From NCBI GenBank assembly GCA_963774305.1, contig CAVZEM010000001.1, positions 1 to 64,000 of the forward strand: a stretch of DNA of 64,000 nucleotides. Direction: 5' to 3'. A program made the translations under genes and the position numbers. The notes beneath the pieces are model-generated. The model ran no database searches. It was not told the DNA's origin and saw nothing but the letters and a program-made list of their open reading frames with translations. Of this stretch, positions 1-6,195 are shown in pieces (the first letter of the stretch is position 1; the number at the start of each line of letters is the position of its first letter). The stretch is from DASUPK01 sp963774305. Its GTDB lineage: Bacteria > Actinomycetota > Thermoleophilia > Solirubrobacterales > 70-9.

Positions 1-34
1 AAGCAGTACTCCGCCGAGAGATACTGCGTGGGCG
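1..34 (+). repeat. Truncated hairpin B arm plus SnoaL-array leader
   Basis: The window opens inside the intergenic unit that precedes SnoaL arrays. Bases 1-6 (AAGCAG) are the right arm of hairpin B and 18-34 are the conserved leader GAGATACTGCGTGGGCG, which abuts the ATG at 35. The same arrangement recurs before the genes at 487, 8363, 9247 and 11735. Confidence 0.8.
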
Positions 35-439
35 ATGTCAGAGGAGAACGTCAGGTTGGTCAGGGCGTCGATCGAGGCCTACGGCGCCGGTGACCACGAC
101 GGATATCTCAGCTTTTTTGCAGAAGACGTCGAGGTCTGCCCTGATCCGGCCCGTTTCCCGGAGGCAAGGCCGTTTCGCGGACGCGAGGAGTTCAGGCGCT
201 TCATCGCTGAAATCGAGCAGGGCTGGGAGGGAGGCGCTACAGCAGAGGTCAGGGAAATCTTCCCCGTGGGTAATCGGGTCGTTGCTCGGGGCGATTGGGG
301 AGGCACAGGCCGGACCAGCGGTATCGATTTGCGCTCCAGCCTGACTTCGATCTGCACGTTCCGAGAAGGGCGGATCGTCAAGATCGAATACTTCTTCGAC
401 CACGCGCAGGCCCTCGAAGCCGTGGGCCTTTCGGAATAG
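35..439 (+). CDS. SnoaL-like/NTF2-fold protein, array 1 gene 1
   Basis: A 134-residue single-domain protein of the SnoaL-like (NTF2 cone) fold, probably cytoplasmic; ligand and reaction are unknown. It has the family layout: N-terminal helix MSEENVRLVRASIEAYGAGD, the acidic strand EDVEV, the loop PFRGREEFRRF, then strands ending DHAQALEAVGLSE. The start is set by the MSEENV module shared with its neighbours. There is no upstream Shine-Dalgarno, and a GGAGGAG-like run lies inside codons 3-5. It is about two thirds identical to the gene at 8768, sharing PFRGREEFRRF and SGIDLRSSLT, so the two are fairly recent duplicates now more than 8 kb apart. Confidence 0.85.
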   Translation: MSEENVRLVRASIEAYGAGDHDGYLSFFAEDVEVCPDPARFPEARPFRGREEFRRFIAEIEQGWEGGATAEVREIFPVGNRVVARGDWGGTGRTSGIDLRSSLTSICTFREGRIVKIEYFFDHAQALEAVGLSE

Positions 440-441
440 CC

Positions 442-486
442 GCTTGCATGGAAAGCAGTACTCCGCCGAGAGATACTGCGTGGGCG
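442..486 (+). repeat. Hairpin B plus leader, before SnoaL gene 2
   Basis: Hairpin B (GCTTGCATGGAAAGC, 442-456) is followed by spacer and the leader GAGATACTGCGTGGGCG (470-486), which touches the next ATG. The leader holds a -10-like GATACT about nine bases before the ATG, so it may be a promoter giving a nearly leaderless mRNA. An ATG in hairpin B is in frame here (MESSTP...), but that frame is lost in other copies, so it is probably not the start. Confidence 0.75.
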
Positions 487-891
487 ATGTCGGAGGAGAA
501 CGTCAAGGCCGTCCGTGACGCGGCTGCCGCCTTCAACCGTGGTGACCTGGATACCTGGTCCGAGTTCTGGACGGACGACATCGACTACCGGGCGGTCGAG
601 GGCGCACCCGATGACCATGGCCCGATCCACGGCAGGGACGCCCTGCGCGGCTACGCGCACGACTGGCTCGACACGTTCGACGACTTCAGGCAGGTGCCTG
701 TCGAGCAGATCGACGCGGGAGACGACAAGGTCATCGTGGTCTTCAAGATCAGCGGACGTGCCAAGCTCAGCGGGGTCGAGACGGATCTGACTTATGCCGC
801 CCTTTACACGTTCCGAGACGGGAAGATCGCGCGGGGCCGCGAGTACTGGACACGCGCCGAAGCCCTCGAAGCCGCCGGGCTGTCGGAGTAG
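487..891 (+). CDS. SnoaL-like/NTF2-fold protein, array 1 gene 2
   Basis: A 134-residue SnoaL-like protein. Helix 1 (MSEENVKAVRDAAAAFNRGD) is followed by WTDDIDYRAVEG, the loop IHGRDALRGYAHDWLDTF and strands EQIDAGDDKVIVVFKISGR and ALYTFRDGKIARGREYW, ending in the module ALEAAGLSE. An open frame runs upstream to 295, but the start at 487 follows the conserved 5' module. The middle has little in common with the genes on either side, whereas the first six and last nine codons are almost the same DNA. Only two bases separate its stop from the next ATG, so genes 2-4 are probably one transcript. Confidence 0.85.
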   Translation: MSEENVKAVRDAAAAFNRGDLDTWSEFWTDDIDYRAVEGAPDDHGPIHGRDALRGYAHDWLDTFDDFRQVPVEQIDAGDDKVIVVFKISGRAKLSGVETDLTYAALYTFRDGKIARGREYWTRAEALEAAGLSE

Positions 892-893
892 CG

Positions 894-1295
894 ATGTCGG
901 AGGAGAACGTGGAAGCGGCGAGACAGTTGATTCAAGCCTTCAACCGCCGGGACCTCGCGGCGATGACGGAGAGATTCGATCCCGGGGTCGAATGGACGCC
1001 GGTCGGTCCTGCCGCCGTGGAACGGGCCGTCTACCGAGGCCGCGACGAGGTCTCGGACGGGTTCCAAGCGACTTGGGAGGCCTGGGACGTGTTCCACCTC
1101 GAAGAGCACGAGGCTCGTGATCTGGGTGATTCGATCCTTTGGCTGGGACGCGCTCAACTGACGGGCGGCGCCAGCCACGTCGAGCTCGACCAGGAGTTCG
1201 CGGTCCGTTTCTTGATAGTTGGCGGCAAGATCGCTCGAATCGACGGCTTTCGCACGTGGCAGGAGGCCCTCGAAGCCGCCGGGCTGCGGGAGTAG
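894..1295 (+). CDS. SnoaL-like/NTF2-fold protein, array 1 gene 3
   Basis: A 133-residue SnoaL-like protein beginning MSEENVEAARQLIQAFNRRD and ending ALEAAGLRE. Between them are DPGVEWTPVG, the loop VYRGRDEVSDGFQATWEAW, a central strand DLGDSILWLGRAQLTGG and RFLIVGGKIARIDGFRTW. The fold is inferred from this family layout; no catalytic set can be named. It starts two bases after the previous stop and is followed after three bases by the next start, as in a tightly packed operon. Its 3' module reads CTGCGGGAGTAG, the variant closest to the tail on the VOC gene at 4555. Confidence 0.85.
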   Translation: MSEENVEAARQLIQAFNRRDLAAMTERFDPGVEWTPVGPAAVERAVYRGRDEVSDGFQATWEAWDVFHLEEHEARDLGDSILWLGRAQLTGGASHVELDQEFAVRFLIVGGKIARIDGFRTWQEALEAAGLRE

Positions 1296-1298
1296 CCG

Positions 1299-1709
1299 AT
1301 GTCGGAGGAGAACGTGGAGGTGGTGCGCAGGATCTACGACGCGGTCACCCGGCGTGACGTCGTCACCCCCTATGAGGTGTACGCCGAAGACATCGTCTGG
1401 GATCTCTCGAACACGGGCCGGGCACTCTTGTTGACGAAGCCGGTCTACCAGGGACATGAAGGCGTGCGCCAGTTCTGGCGCGAGGGGCTCTCCGTCTTCG
1501 GCGAGGTCGATTTCGAAGTCGAGGAGTTGATAGACGCGAGCGACCAAGTCCTGGCAGTCATCCGCGAGCGCGAGGTTGGACGCGCCAGCGGTGTGCCGGT
1601 GGAGACGACCCACCTGGCAGTCTGGACGCTCGCCGACGGCAAGGTCATCCAGATGCAGGTTTTCGACGACCGCCAGCAGGCCCTCGAAGCCGCCGGGCTG
1701 TCGGAGTAG
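1299..1709 (+). CDS. SnoaL-like/NTF2-fold protein, array 1 gene 4
   Basis: A 136-residue SnoaL-like protein and the last gene of the first array. It is near the family consensus: helix MSEENVEVVRRIYDAVTRRD, AEDIVWDLSN, the loop VYQGHEGVRQFWREGL, strand EELIDASDQVLAVIRERE, then WTLADGKVIQMQVFDD and the tail ALEAAGLSE. Hairpin A begins two bases after its stop, consistent with that hairpin marking the end of an array. The substrate is unknown. Such proteins are commonly annotated as SnoaL-like polyketide cyclases, but no polyketide genes are in the window. Confidence 0.87.
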   Translation: MSEENVEVVRRIYDAVTRRDVVTPYEVYAEDIVWDLSNTGRALLLTKPVYQGHEGVRQFWREGLSVFGEVDFEVEELIDASDQVLAVIREREVGRASGVPVETTHLAVWTLADGKVIQMQVFDDRQQALEAAGLSE

Positions 1710-1711
1710 CT

Positions 1712-1735
1712 GCTTTGGACGAAAAGCGGCGCTTT
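1712..1735 (+). repeat. Hairpin A copy at end of array 1
   Basis: GCTTTGGACGAAAAGC (1712-1727) can pair GCTTT with AAAGC around a short loop. It starts two bases after the SnoaL stop. The following GCGCTTTCGGCGG looks like a decayed hairpin B. There is no T tract, so it does not look like a standard intrinsic terminator. Confidence 0.7.
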
Positions 1736-1894
1736 CGGCGGACTATCTCTCTGGACAGTCAGATGTCGCCTTCACGCGATAGGGGGCGTTAACTCGCACC
1801 CATCGAGAGCCCGTCGTCCGACGCAGTCACGAATCGGAGGTCGACGGTCCTCGGGTCCGGTGGATATAGGGGTAGGGTCTCGGCGGGCAATACG

Positions 1895-2374
1895 ATGGAC
1901 GCTCGCATGGCAACCGCGGTTGAGGCGTTGCACCTCCATCCCCACATAGAGACCATCAAGCGCTACTACGGCGCTTGTAGCTCAGGCGACGTAGCCGGCG
2001 TCGCAGCCTGCTGCACCGAGGATGTCGTGCACTACTTCCTCCCACCGGGCACGAAGCCGGTGCAGGGAAACGAACACCTCGGGAGGTACTGGAGCAAGGT
2101 CGTGGAGCTGATCGCCGCCGAGTGGCGGGTCGAACACGCTATGGCCTCCGAGGACGAGGCCGTGATCGAGTGGAGCATGCAGTGGACGTCGCCCGAGGAC
2201 GCGCAGCACCACATATGGCATGGCGCGGAGTGGTACGTCTTCCGCGACGGCCTCATCTCTGAGATCCGTGCGTACTACGACCACCGCAACAACGAGGACA
2301 CGGGACTGGTTGGCTTTCCCTACGCCGAGCGCGGCTACAGCGTCATCGGGCCTGCGGCGGGAAGCGACGGGTAG
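1895..2374 (+). CDS. SnoaL-like/NTF2-fold protein without the shared end modules
   Basis: A 159-residue NTF2-fold protein, longer than the array members and lacking both the MSEENV start and the ALEAAGLSE tail. Helix 1 reads HIETIKRYYGACSSGD, followed by CTEDVVHYFLPPG, a GNEHLGRYWSKVVELI helix and AEWYVFRDGLISEIRAYYD, near the C-terminus of the fold. An alternative start is the ATG at 1907 (MATAVEAL). Preceding bases lack a good ribosome site for either. It sits alone between array 1 and the insertion sequence and is probably an ordinary member of the superfamily rather than an array member. Confidence 0.75.
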   Translation: MDARMATAVEALHLHPHIETIKRYYGACSSGDVAGVAACCTEDVVHYFLPPGTKPVQGNEHLGRYWSKVVELIAAEWRVEHAMASEDEAVIEWSMQWTSPEDAQHHIWHGAEWYVFRDGLISEIRAYYDHRNNEDTGLVGFPYAERGYSVIGPAAGSDG

Positions 2375-2520
2375 ACGCGCAGCGGCGACCTGGGGCCTGC
2401 CCCGGTTGGATGATCTGCGAGCGTCTGGCCCTCGAGCTTGGTGCGCGTCTCCTTCGCGCGATAAGGAGGCGCGCTCCGAAGAGGGCCGCTTCCCATGCAA
2501 GCGGATCGCTGCTTCTCGTC
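2375..2520. other. Gene-free stretch with minus-strand hairpin B and half of hairpin A
   Basis: This stretch has no convincing gene. At 2488-2502 it holds hairpin B in minus orientation (GCTTCCCATGCAAGC). At 2508-2520 it holds GCTGCTTCTCGTC, the distal half of a minus-strand hairpin A. The other half (GTCCAAAGCAGC) lies at 3801-3812, on the far side of the insertion sequence. A small dyad, CTCCTTCGCGCGATAAGGAG, lies near 2449-2468 and resembles sequences before the hairpins at 14299 and 21331. Confidence 0.65.
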
Positions 2521-2680
2521 TCTATGAAGAAGGGCCAGGTGTCAAGTAGCGGTCGACGGTGGTCAGGGTCCTCTCGTGGTTAGGGGGTTTGGAGCGGTGC
2601 TCATGTCTCTATGGCCTCCTCGGGGGGAGGATCAGGCGAAATCGGATGCTCCGCTCGTGGGCGCAAGTCCAAAAGGGCGG
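2521..2680 (-). ncRNA. Putative bridge RNA region of the IS1111-like element
   Basis: IS110-family elements are known to encode a structured bridge RNA in a noncoding end that pairs with target and donor DNA. Here the 160-bp end downstream of the transposase contains CTCTCGT (2571-2577) and GTCCAAAA (2667-2674). These resemble the two halves of the target hairpin loop (CTTCTCGTC and GTCCAAAGC). Presence, boundaries and strand of the RNA are inferred and not shown. Confidence 0.4.
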
Positions 2681-3724
2681 TCAGGCCGCCAGACGAAAAG
2701 CGGCGCCTCTGGGAGCGAACTCCTCTTTGCGGGAGAGCATGTGCCAGATCGCGTGGGCAAGGCGGCGGGCGATCTCGATCTGGGCGACCTTCGCCCCTCG
2801 CTGCTTGCCGAGCCGGCGCTTGGTGCGCTGGTAGCGATCTGAATAGGCCGGGTGCTTTAGCGCGTGCATCGTCGCCTCGAGCAGCGCCCAGCGCAGGTAG
2901 GTCGGGCCGTGCTTGGTGATCGGCCCGCGGCGGTCCTTCTCGCCGGACTGGTTTACCCGCGGGCATAGACCCGTGTAGCCGGTGAGCTTCTCGGGTGAGG
3001 CGAAGCGCTCTATCTCACCGATCTCGGCGGCGATCGTGAAGGCGAGCACCCAGCCGATGCCGGGTGTGCTCATAAGCAGCGGGATGTAGGGGTGGTCGGC
3101 ATGGCCTTCCTTCAACCGAGTGTTCAGCTCGGCAATCTGGCCTTCGAGGTCATCGATCAGGGTGAGCGAGGCGGTGACGTTGGAGCGCCAGGGCTCGGGC
3201 ACCCCCAGGCGGGCGAGCAGCTTCCGGCCCTCGACGCCGAATAGGTCGGTGACCGGGCAGGGCCGACCGAAGTTGATCAGGGTCGAGTGGATCCGGTTCT
3301 TGAGCGCCGACTTGTGCTTCACCAGGTGCAGGCGAAAGCGGGCGAGCTCGCGCTCCTCTCTGACCCTCGGGTCGGGAAGCCAGATCGCCGGCACCAGGTC
3401 GCGCTGGGAGAGCACCGCCAGCACCTGCGAGTCGATCTTGTCGGTCTTGCAGGCAAGCGGCGCCAGGCCCTTCACCTTCTGGGCGTCGGCGATCTCGACC
3501 GACCAGCCCTCCTGCTCGAGGGTGTCGTGGACCATGCGGGCACCAGTCATCGATTCGATCACGGCGCAGACGGGCTGGCGGTGGACCTCGTCAAGGCGGC
3601 GGGCGAGCCGCCTCAGCGAGTCGGCATCGGGCGCGACGGCGAGCTGATCGAGATGCTCTCCCTCATCGCCCAGCAGGCAAACGTCGAGCTTCTTACGACT
3701 CAGATCTAGTCCGGCGTGCAACAT
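2681..3724 (-). CDS. IS110 family transposase
   Basis: A 347-residue DEDD-type transposase of normal length and apparently intact. The N-terminal RuvC-like domain shows GLDLSRKKLDV (about residue 5), VIESMTGARM (about 56) and KTDKIDSQVL (about 93), carrying the acidic residues. The C-terminal Transposase_20 region has STPGIGWVLAFTIAAEIG, LTGYTGLCPRVNQSGEK with the conserved serine, and GPITKHGPTYLRWALLEA. It catalyses RNA-guided recombination of its element. The ATG at 3722-3724 is followed upstream by GGAGGCCCCC (minus strand), a plausible ribosome site. Its sequence is unrelated in detail to the second transposase at 16576. Confidence 0.93.
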   Translation of the reverse strand: MLHAGLDLSRKKLDVCLLGDEGEHLDQLAVAPDADSLRRLARRLDEVHRQPVCAVIESMTGARMVHDTLEQEGWSVEIADAQKVKGLAPLACKTDKIDSQVLAVLSQRDLVPAIWLPDPRVREERELARFRLHLVKHKSALKNRIHSTLINFGRPCPVTDLFGVEGRKLLARLGVPEPWRSNVTASLTLIDDLEGQIAELNTRLKEGHADHPYIPLLMSTPGIGWVLAFTIAAEIGEIERFASPEKLTGYTGLCPRVNQSGEKDRRGPITKHGPTYLRWALLEATMHALKHPAYSDRYQRTKRRLGKQRGAKVAQIEIARRLAHAIWHMLSRKEEFAPRGAAFRLAA

Positions 3725-3800
3725 TGAAGGGGGCCTCCTTTGAGTTCGCTCCTCGGTGACAGACGGAGCGTGTCACCAGAGGGGGCCCTTCTTCATGGCA

Positions 3801-3812
3801 GTCCAAAGCAGC
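3801..3812 (-). repeat. Other half of the hairpin A split by the insertion sequence
   Basis: GTCCAAAGCAGC is the proximal half of a minus-strand hairpin A. It directly follows the stop codon of the SnoaL fragment, as hairpin A does after other SnoaL genes. Its partner half is at 2508-2520. Confidence 0.8.
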
Positions 3813-4051
3813 TACTCCGGCAGCCCGGCGGCCTCACGGGCCTCGACTCCGTCCGTGAACCACTGCATCCGAAGGATCTTCCCCTCCCGGACCGTGGCGA
3901 CGTACCACTGATCGAGCTCGACCTCTGCGCCACTCCCCACTCCGCGCAAGTCGTACCGGATATGGGCCAAGACTTTGTCGGCCCCGGCATCAACGCGCTC
4001 GACCTCTCTCGGAACCCACTCGAAGCCGCAAAAGGGCTCAACGATGGCGAC
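3812..4051 (-). pseudogene. C-terminal fragment of a SnoaL-like gene
   Basis: Reading the minus strand gives about 79 codons with the distal half of a SnoaL protein: FEWVPREVERVDAGADKVLA, YDLRGVGSGAEVELDQWYV, REGKILRMQWF and the tail AREAAGLPE before TAG. The first 50 or so residues are absent and there is no start codon. The frame is continuous with that of the DUF6941-type gene just upstream, separated only by that gene's TGA at 4052-4054. A deletion therefore seems to have joined the end of one gene to the middle of a SnoaL gene. Confidence 0.75.
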
Positions 4052-4546
4052 TCATGCTGGCGGTGGCCCGGTCCTCGGTGGCGCCTCGGGCATCGTGCTG
4101 GGCGGAACCAGATCGAAGTTCACCCGCTTCAGCTCTTGGCCGTCAATGCTCGCATGGAAGGAATAGAGGCCCTCCTTCTCAAACTGGATGCCGGGATTGA
4201 GCGTCACGGCCAGCAGCGTGCGCTGTGGACGCCCCGGCTTCAGTCCTGGAGGCCGCCCGGCCTCAAGATCAAGGGAAACCACGTCCTGCTCCGGGGAGAA
4301 GGCAATCTGCGAGTTGTCTTCGTCCGTAAGTTCGAGAGCAAATCTGAACCGGCGGTTGGTGAGATTCCAGGGGATCAGGACGCTGATCGCAACGGAAATC
4401 GGAATTGGAAGGGGACCTGGGAATTGAGGCATGGAGATGCGGTCCCAGCCGCCTCCCATGACGTACAGCTTCCCATTGAGGTTTTCGGCCTTGTCGGCGA
4501 GGAACATGAAGTCGATTTCGACTTTGTTGGGATCTTGCGCAGGCAT
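4052..4546 (-). CDS. DUF6941-like protein
   Basis: A 164-residue protein with no signal peptide. The N-terminal segment VEIDFMFLADKAENLNGKLY followed by VMGGGWDRI is characteristic of the DUF6941 group, recognised from memory; no biochemical role is known. The middle (PIPISVAISVLIPWN, RFRFALELTDEDN) predicts beta strands, and the end is proline-rich (PPSTMPEAPPRTGPPPA). It starts eight bases after the VOC gene's stop, so the two are probably co-transcribed. Its stop is followed in frame by the SnoaL fragment, so the present C-terminus may be a product of that rearrangement. Confidence 0.7.
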   Translation of the reverse strand: MPAQDPNKVEIDFMFLADKAENLNGKLYVMGGGWDRISMPQFPGPLPIPISVAISVLIPWNLTNRRFRFALELTDEDNSQIAFSPEQDVVSLDLEAGRPPGLKPGRPQRTLLAVTLNPGIQFEKEGLYSFHASIDGQELKRVNFDLVPPSTMPEAPPRTGPPPA

Positions 4547-4554
4547 AGCGCGTC

Positions 4555-4947
4555 CTACCCCCGCAGCCCGGCGGCTTCGAGGGTCGATTCGCGTTCTGTC
4601 CCTCCCGGAAGCTGCCTAATCCCGATCACGTTGCCGTCGGGGTCCTTAAAGAAGGCCCGCTTGACGCCGCTCGACAGCGTGGTGACGCCGTCCACCTCCA
4701 CGCCCCGCCCCCCGAGTTCATTGACCTCACGTTCGATGTCCTCGACCTCGAAAGCAGCCACGGTGCGGTCGATCGGCTTCATTGGCCGCTCAAAGATCGC
4801 CAACCCGGTGCCGCCCCCGCACCTGTAGCGCACGGTTTCTTCCACCTCGGCCTCGACAACCAAGCCGAGCCCTGCCTCATAGAACCGCCGGGCGCGTTCC
4901 ATGTCAGATACCGCCAGGGTGGGAACCACCCGCGCGTCCGCAAGCAT
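4555..4947 (-). CDS. VOC-family (glyoxalase-fold) protein with a SnoaL-type C-terminal tail
   Basis: A 130-residue vicinal-oxygen-chelate protein made of two beta-alpha-beta-beta-beta units: VVPTLAVSDMERARRFYEAG and AAFEVEDIEREVNELGGRGV, then KRAFFKDPDGNVIGI. Activity is unknown, and metal ligands are not clearly conserved. The ribosome site is good (GGAAAGGAGCCTCGATG). Oddly, the protein ends STLEAAGLRG, and the DNA there matches the SnoaL 3' module (CCCTCGAAGCCGCCGGGCTG). Upstream, 4971-4991 is a decayed SnoaL 5' module. The gene thus occupies the place of a SnoaL body between SnoaL ends. Confidence 0.88.
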   Translation of the reverse strand: MLADARVVPTLAVSDMERARRFYEAGLGLVVEAEVEETVRYRCGGGTGLAIFERPMKPIDRTVAAFEVEDIEREVNELGGRGVEVDGVTTLSSGVKRAFFKDPDGNVIGIRQLPGGTERESTLEAAGLRG

Positions 4948-4970
4948 CGAGGCTCCTTTCCGCCGTCTGG

Positions 4971-4991
4971 ATCATTCTCCTCCGATATCGC
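4971..4991 (-). repeat. Decayed SnoaL 5' module upstream of the VOC gene
   Basis: The minus strand reads GCGATATCGGAGGAGAATGA directly after the SnoaL stop at 4992. It matches the array junction GCGATGTCGGAGGAGAACGT at nearly every position. The start codon is ATA and the module is not translated into the VOC protein. This is the remains of a SnoaL start. Confidence 0.8.
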
Positions 4992-5399
4992 CTACTCCGA
5001 CAGCCCGGCGGCTTCGAGGGCAGCCGCTCGATCATCACCGAAGTACTTGAACTCGACCGGCTTCCGGTCGCGGAACGTCCACAGACCCCAGACATGCGCC
5101 TCAACCTCGGCTCCGCTGCCCTTCCCCCGGGCGCTATAGCGGACCAAGGCGACCACCTTGTCGTCCGCGTCGAGCAGTTCCTGCGGTTCCCATACGGGCC
5201 AGCCGTCCCATGGTTCGCGGGCCTGGCTTAAGAAAGCAGCAAGCGCCTCGTCGCGACCTCGCAAAACGAACGGATCCACGAGTCGGCGCGAGAAGTCAAC
5301 GACCCACTCAGGAGCGAGCAGGTCTTGGAGCGTGTCTGCGTCCCCTCGCGTGAGCGCAGCGCAGGCGCGCCGCACAAGCTCAACGTTCTCCTCCGACAT
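4992..5399 (-). CDS. SnoaL-like/NTF2-fold protein, minus-strand array
   Basis: A 135-residue SnoaL-like protein: MSEENVELVRRACAALTRGD, then LLAPEWVVDFSRR, the loop FVLRGRDEALAAFLSQA, strands QELLDADDKVVALVRYSARG and GLWTFRDRKPVEFKYFGD, and the tail ALEAAGLSE. An open frame continues upstream to 5438 through hairpin B, but the start is placed at the conserved module. It is the first gene of a minus-strand array followed by the VOC gene, the DUF6941-like gene and the SnoaL fragment. Hairpin B and the leader lie just upstream. Confidence 0.87.
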   Translation of the reverse strand: MSEENVELVRRACAALTRGDADTLQDLLAPEWVVDFSRRLVDPFVLRGRDEALAAFLSQAREPWDGWPVWEPQELLDADDKVVALVRYSARGKGSGAEVEAHVWGLWTFRDRKPVEFKYFGDDRAAALEAAGLSE

Positions 5400-5445
5400 C
5401 GCCGACACAGTATCTCTCGACGGAGTGCTGCTTTCCATGCAAAGC
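5400..5445 (-). repeat. Leader plus hairpin B, minus strand
   Basis: On the minus strand, hairpin B (GCTTTGCATGGAAAGC, 5430-5445) is followed by the leader variant GAGATACTGTGTCGGCG (5400-5416), which abuts the SnoaL ATG. Hairpin B begins two bases beyond the stop codon of the SixA-like gene. Confidence 0.75.
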
Positions 5446-5446
5446 G

Positions 5447-5956
5447 CTAGCGCGAGAGCTCCTTAGGCTTCACCAACGACACCAGTTCCGCGCTTCCGGG
5501 CGCCAGCTCGCGCCAGGTTCCGTTGAGCTCCAGCGTTGCCAGCGCCGCAGTCGGAAACTTGCTCCTTAACCGCGGGATCTCAGAGCCGGCGCTGGCGAGG
5601 CTCAGGGCGAGGTCCTGGATCCCGGGGTTGTGGCCGATCAGCATCACGGACTCGACCTCGTCCGGCACCTTGTACAGCACCTCGAGGAGGTCGCGTGCCG
5701 GGGCCGCATAGAGCTCGGGCTCGATCTGCACGTCGGCGTTTTTCCCCAGCCCCGGCGCGAGCCGTTTCAGCGTCTGGCGGGTGCGCGTCGATGGCGAGCA
5801 CAGCACCAACTCGGGGGAGATCCCCTTCCGCCCCAGGTGCTTCGCCATGACCTTGGCGGCGCGGCGACCGCGAGGCGCCAGTGGCCGGTCGTGGTCGGCA
5901 AGCGTCTGATCGTCCCAGCTCGACTTCGCGTGGCGCAGGAGATAGAGCCGTTTCAT
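5447..5956 (-). CDS. SixA-like phosphohistidine phosphatase (histidine phosphatase superfamily)
   Basis: A 169-residue protein of the histidine phosphatase superfamily, SixA branch, probably removing phosphate from phosphohistidine or small phospho-substrates. The catalytic RHG-type motif is LYLLRHAKSSW (residues 4-14) with the nucleophilic His. Other conserved parts are DHDRPLAPRGRRAA, LVLCSPSTRTRQTL and VMLIGHNPGIQDL, which carries the second His. The frame is open to 6064, but the ATG at 5956 follows AGGTGGGA and begins exactly at MKRLYLLRHAKS, the usual family start. It looks like an ordinary gene within the accessory region. Confidence 0.92.
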   Translation of the reverse strand: MKRLYLLRHAKSSWDDQTLADHDRPLAPRGRRAAKVMAKHLGRKGISPELVLCSPSTRTRQTLKRLAPGLGKNADVQIEPELYAAPARDLLEVLYKVPDEVESVMLIGHNPGIQDLALSLASAGSEIPRLRSKFPTAALATLELNGTWRELAPGSAELVSLVKPKELSR

Positions 5957-6071
5957 TCCCACCTGGAGAATGCCGAGGGCGGGCAACCGAAGGCAAGGCG
6001 GAAGCGGAACCGGAAGGTGCGCTGCCGCATATCGCGCAAGAGTGGCAGGACCCACCAGGTCCAATAGTGCT

Positions 6072-6087
6072 GCTTTGCATGGAAAGC
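6072..6087 (+). repeat. Isolated hairpin B copy
   Basis: GCTTTGCATGGAAAGC is present with CAGCACTCC after it, as in the SnoaL leaders, but no GATACT leader or SnoaL start follows. A short GCCGGGCTGCCGTGAG about 30 bases on may be a relic of a SnoaL 3' module. Confidence 0.6.
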
Positions 6088-6195
6088 AGCACTCCTTCGA
6101 TCAGAGCCTGCGATGCCGGGCTGCCGTGAGCGGACCCACTTCTGCCAGCCCGGAGAAGCGGAAACTTGAGCTAGGAGTGCCGCTCGGACGCCGTA

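Larger units (their letters stand above)
2521..3800 (-). mobile_element. IS110 family (IS1111-like) insertion sequence, about 1280 bp
   Basis: The element is bounded by imperfect inverted repeats: ATGAAGAAGGGCC at 2524-2536 and its complement GGCCCTTCTTCAT at 3784-3796. Both outer junctions are halves of one hairpin A, GCTGCTTCTCGTC before and GTCCAAAGCAGC after, with GTC common to both sides. Removing the element restores an intact hairpin, so it inserted in the hairpin loop. It carries one transposase gene (2681-3724, minus). The longer noncoding end (160 bp) is downstream of the transposase, as in the IS1111 subgroup, and is where a bridge RNA would be expected. Confidence 0.82.

Noticed and set aside
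448..486. ATG in hairpin B giving N-terminal extension MESSTPPRDTAWA of SnoaL proteins
   Set aside because: The frame is open in three copies (448, 5438, 8324) but out of frame or interrupted in others (9211, 11699), so the conserved MSEENV start is preferred.
2688..2706. CCGCCAGACGAAAAGCGGCG as another hairpin A copy
   Set aside because: It lacks the CTTTGG half and lies in the last codons of the transposase (AAFRLAA), where it is more simply coding sequence.
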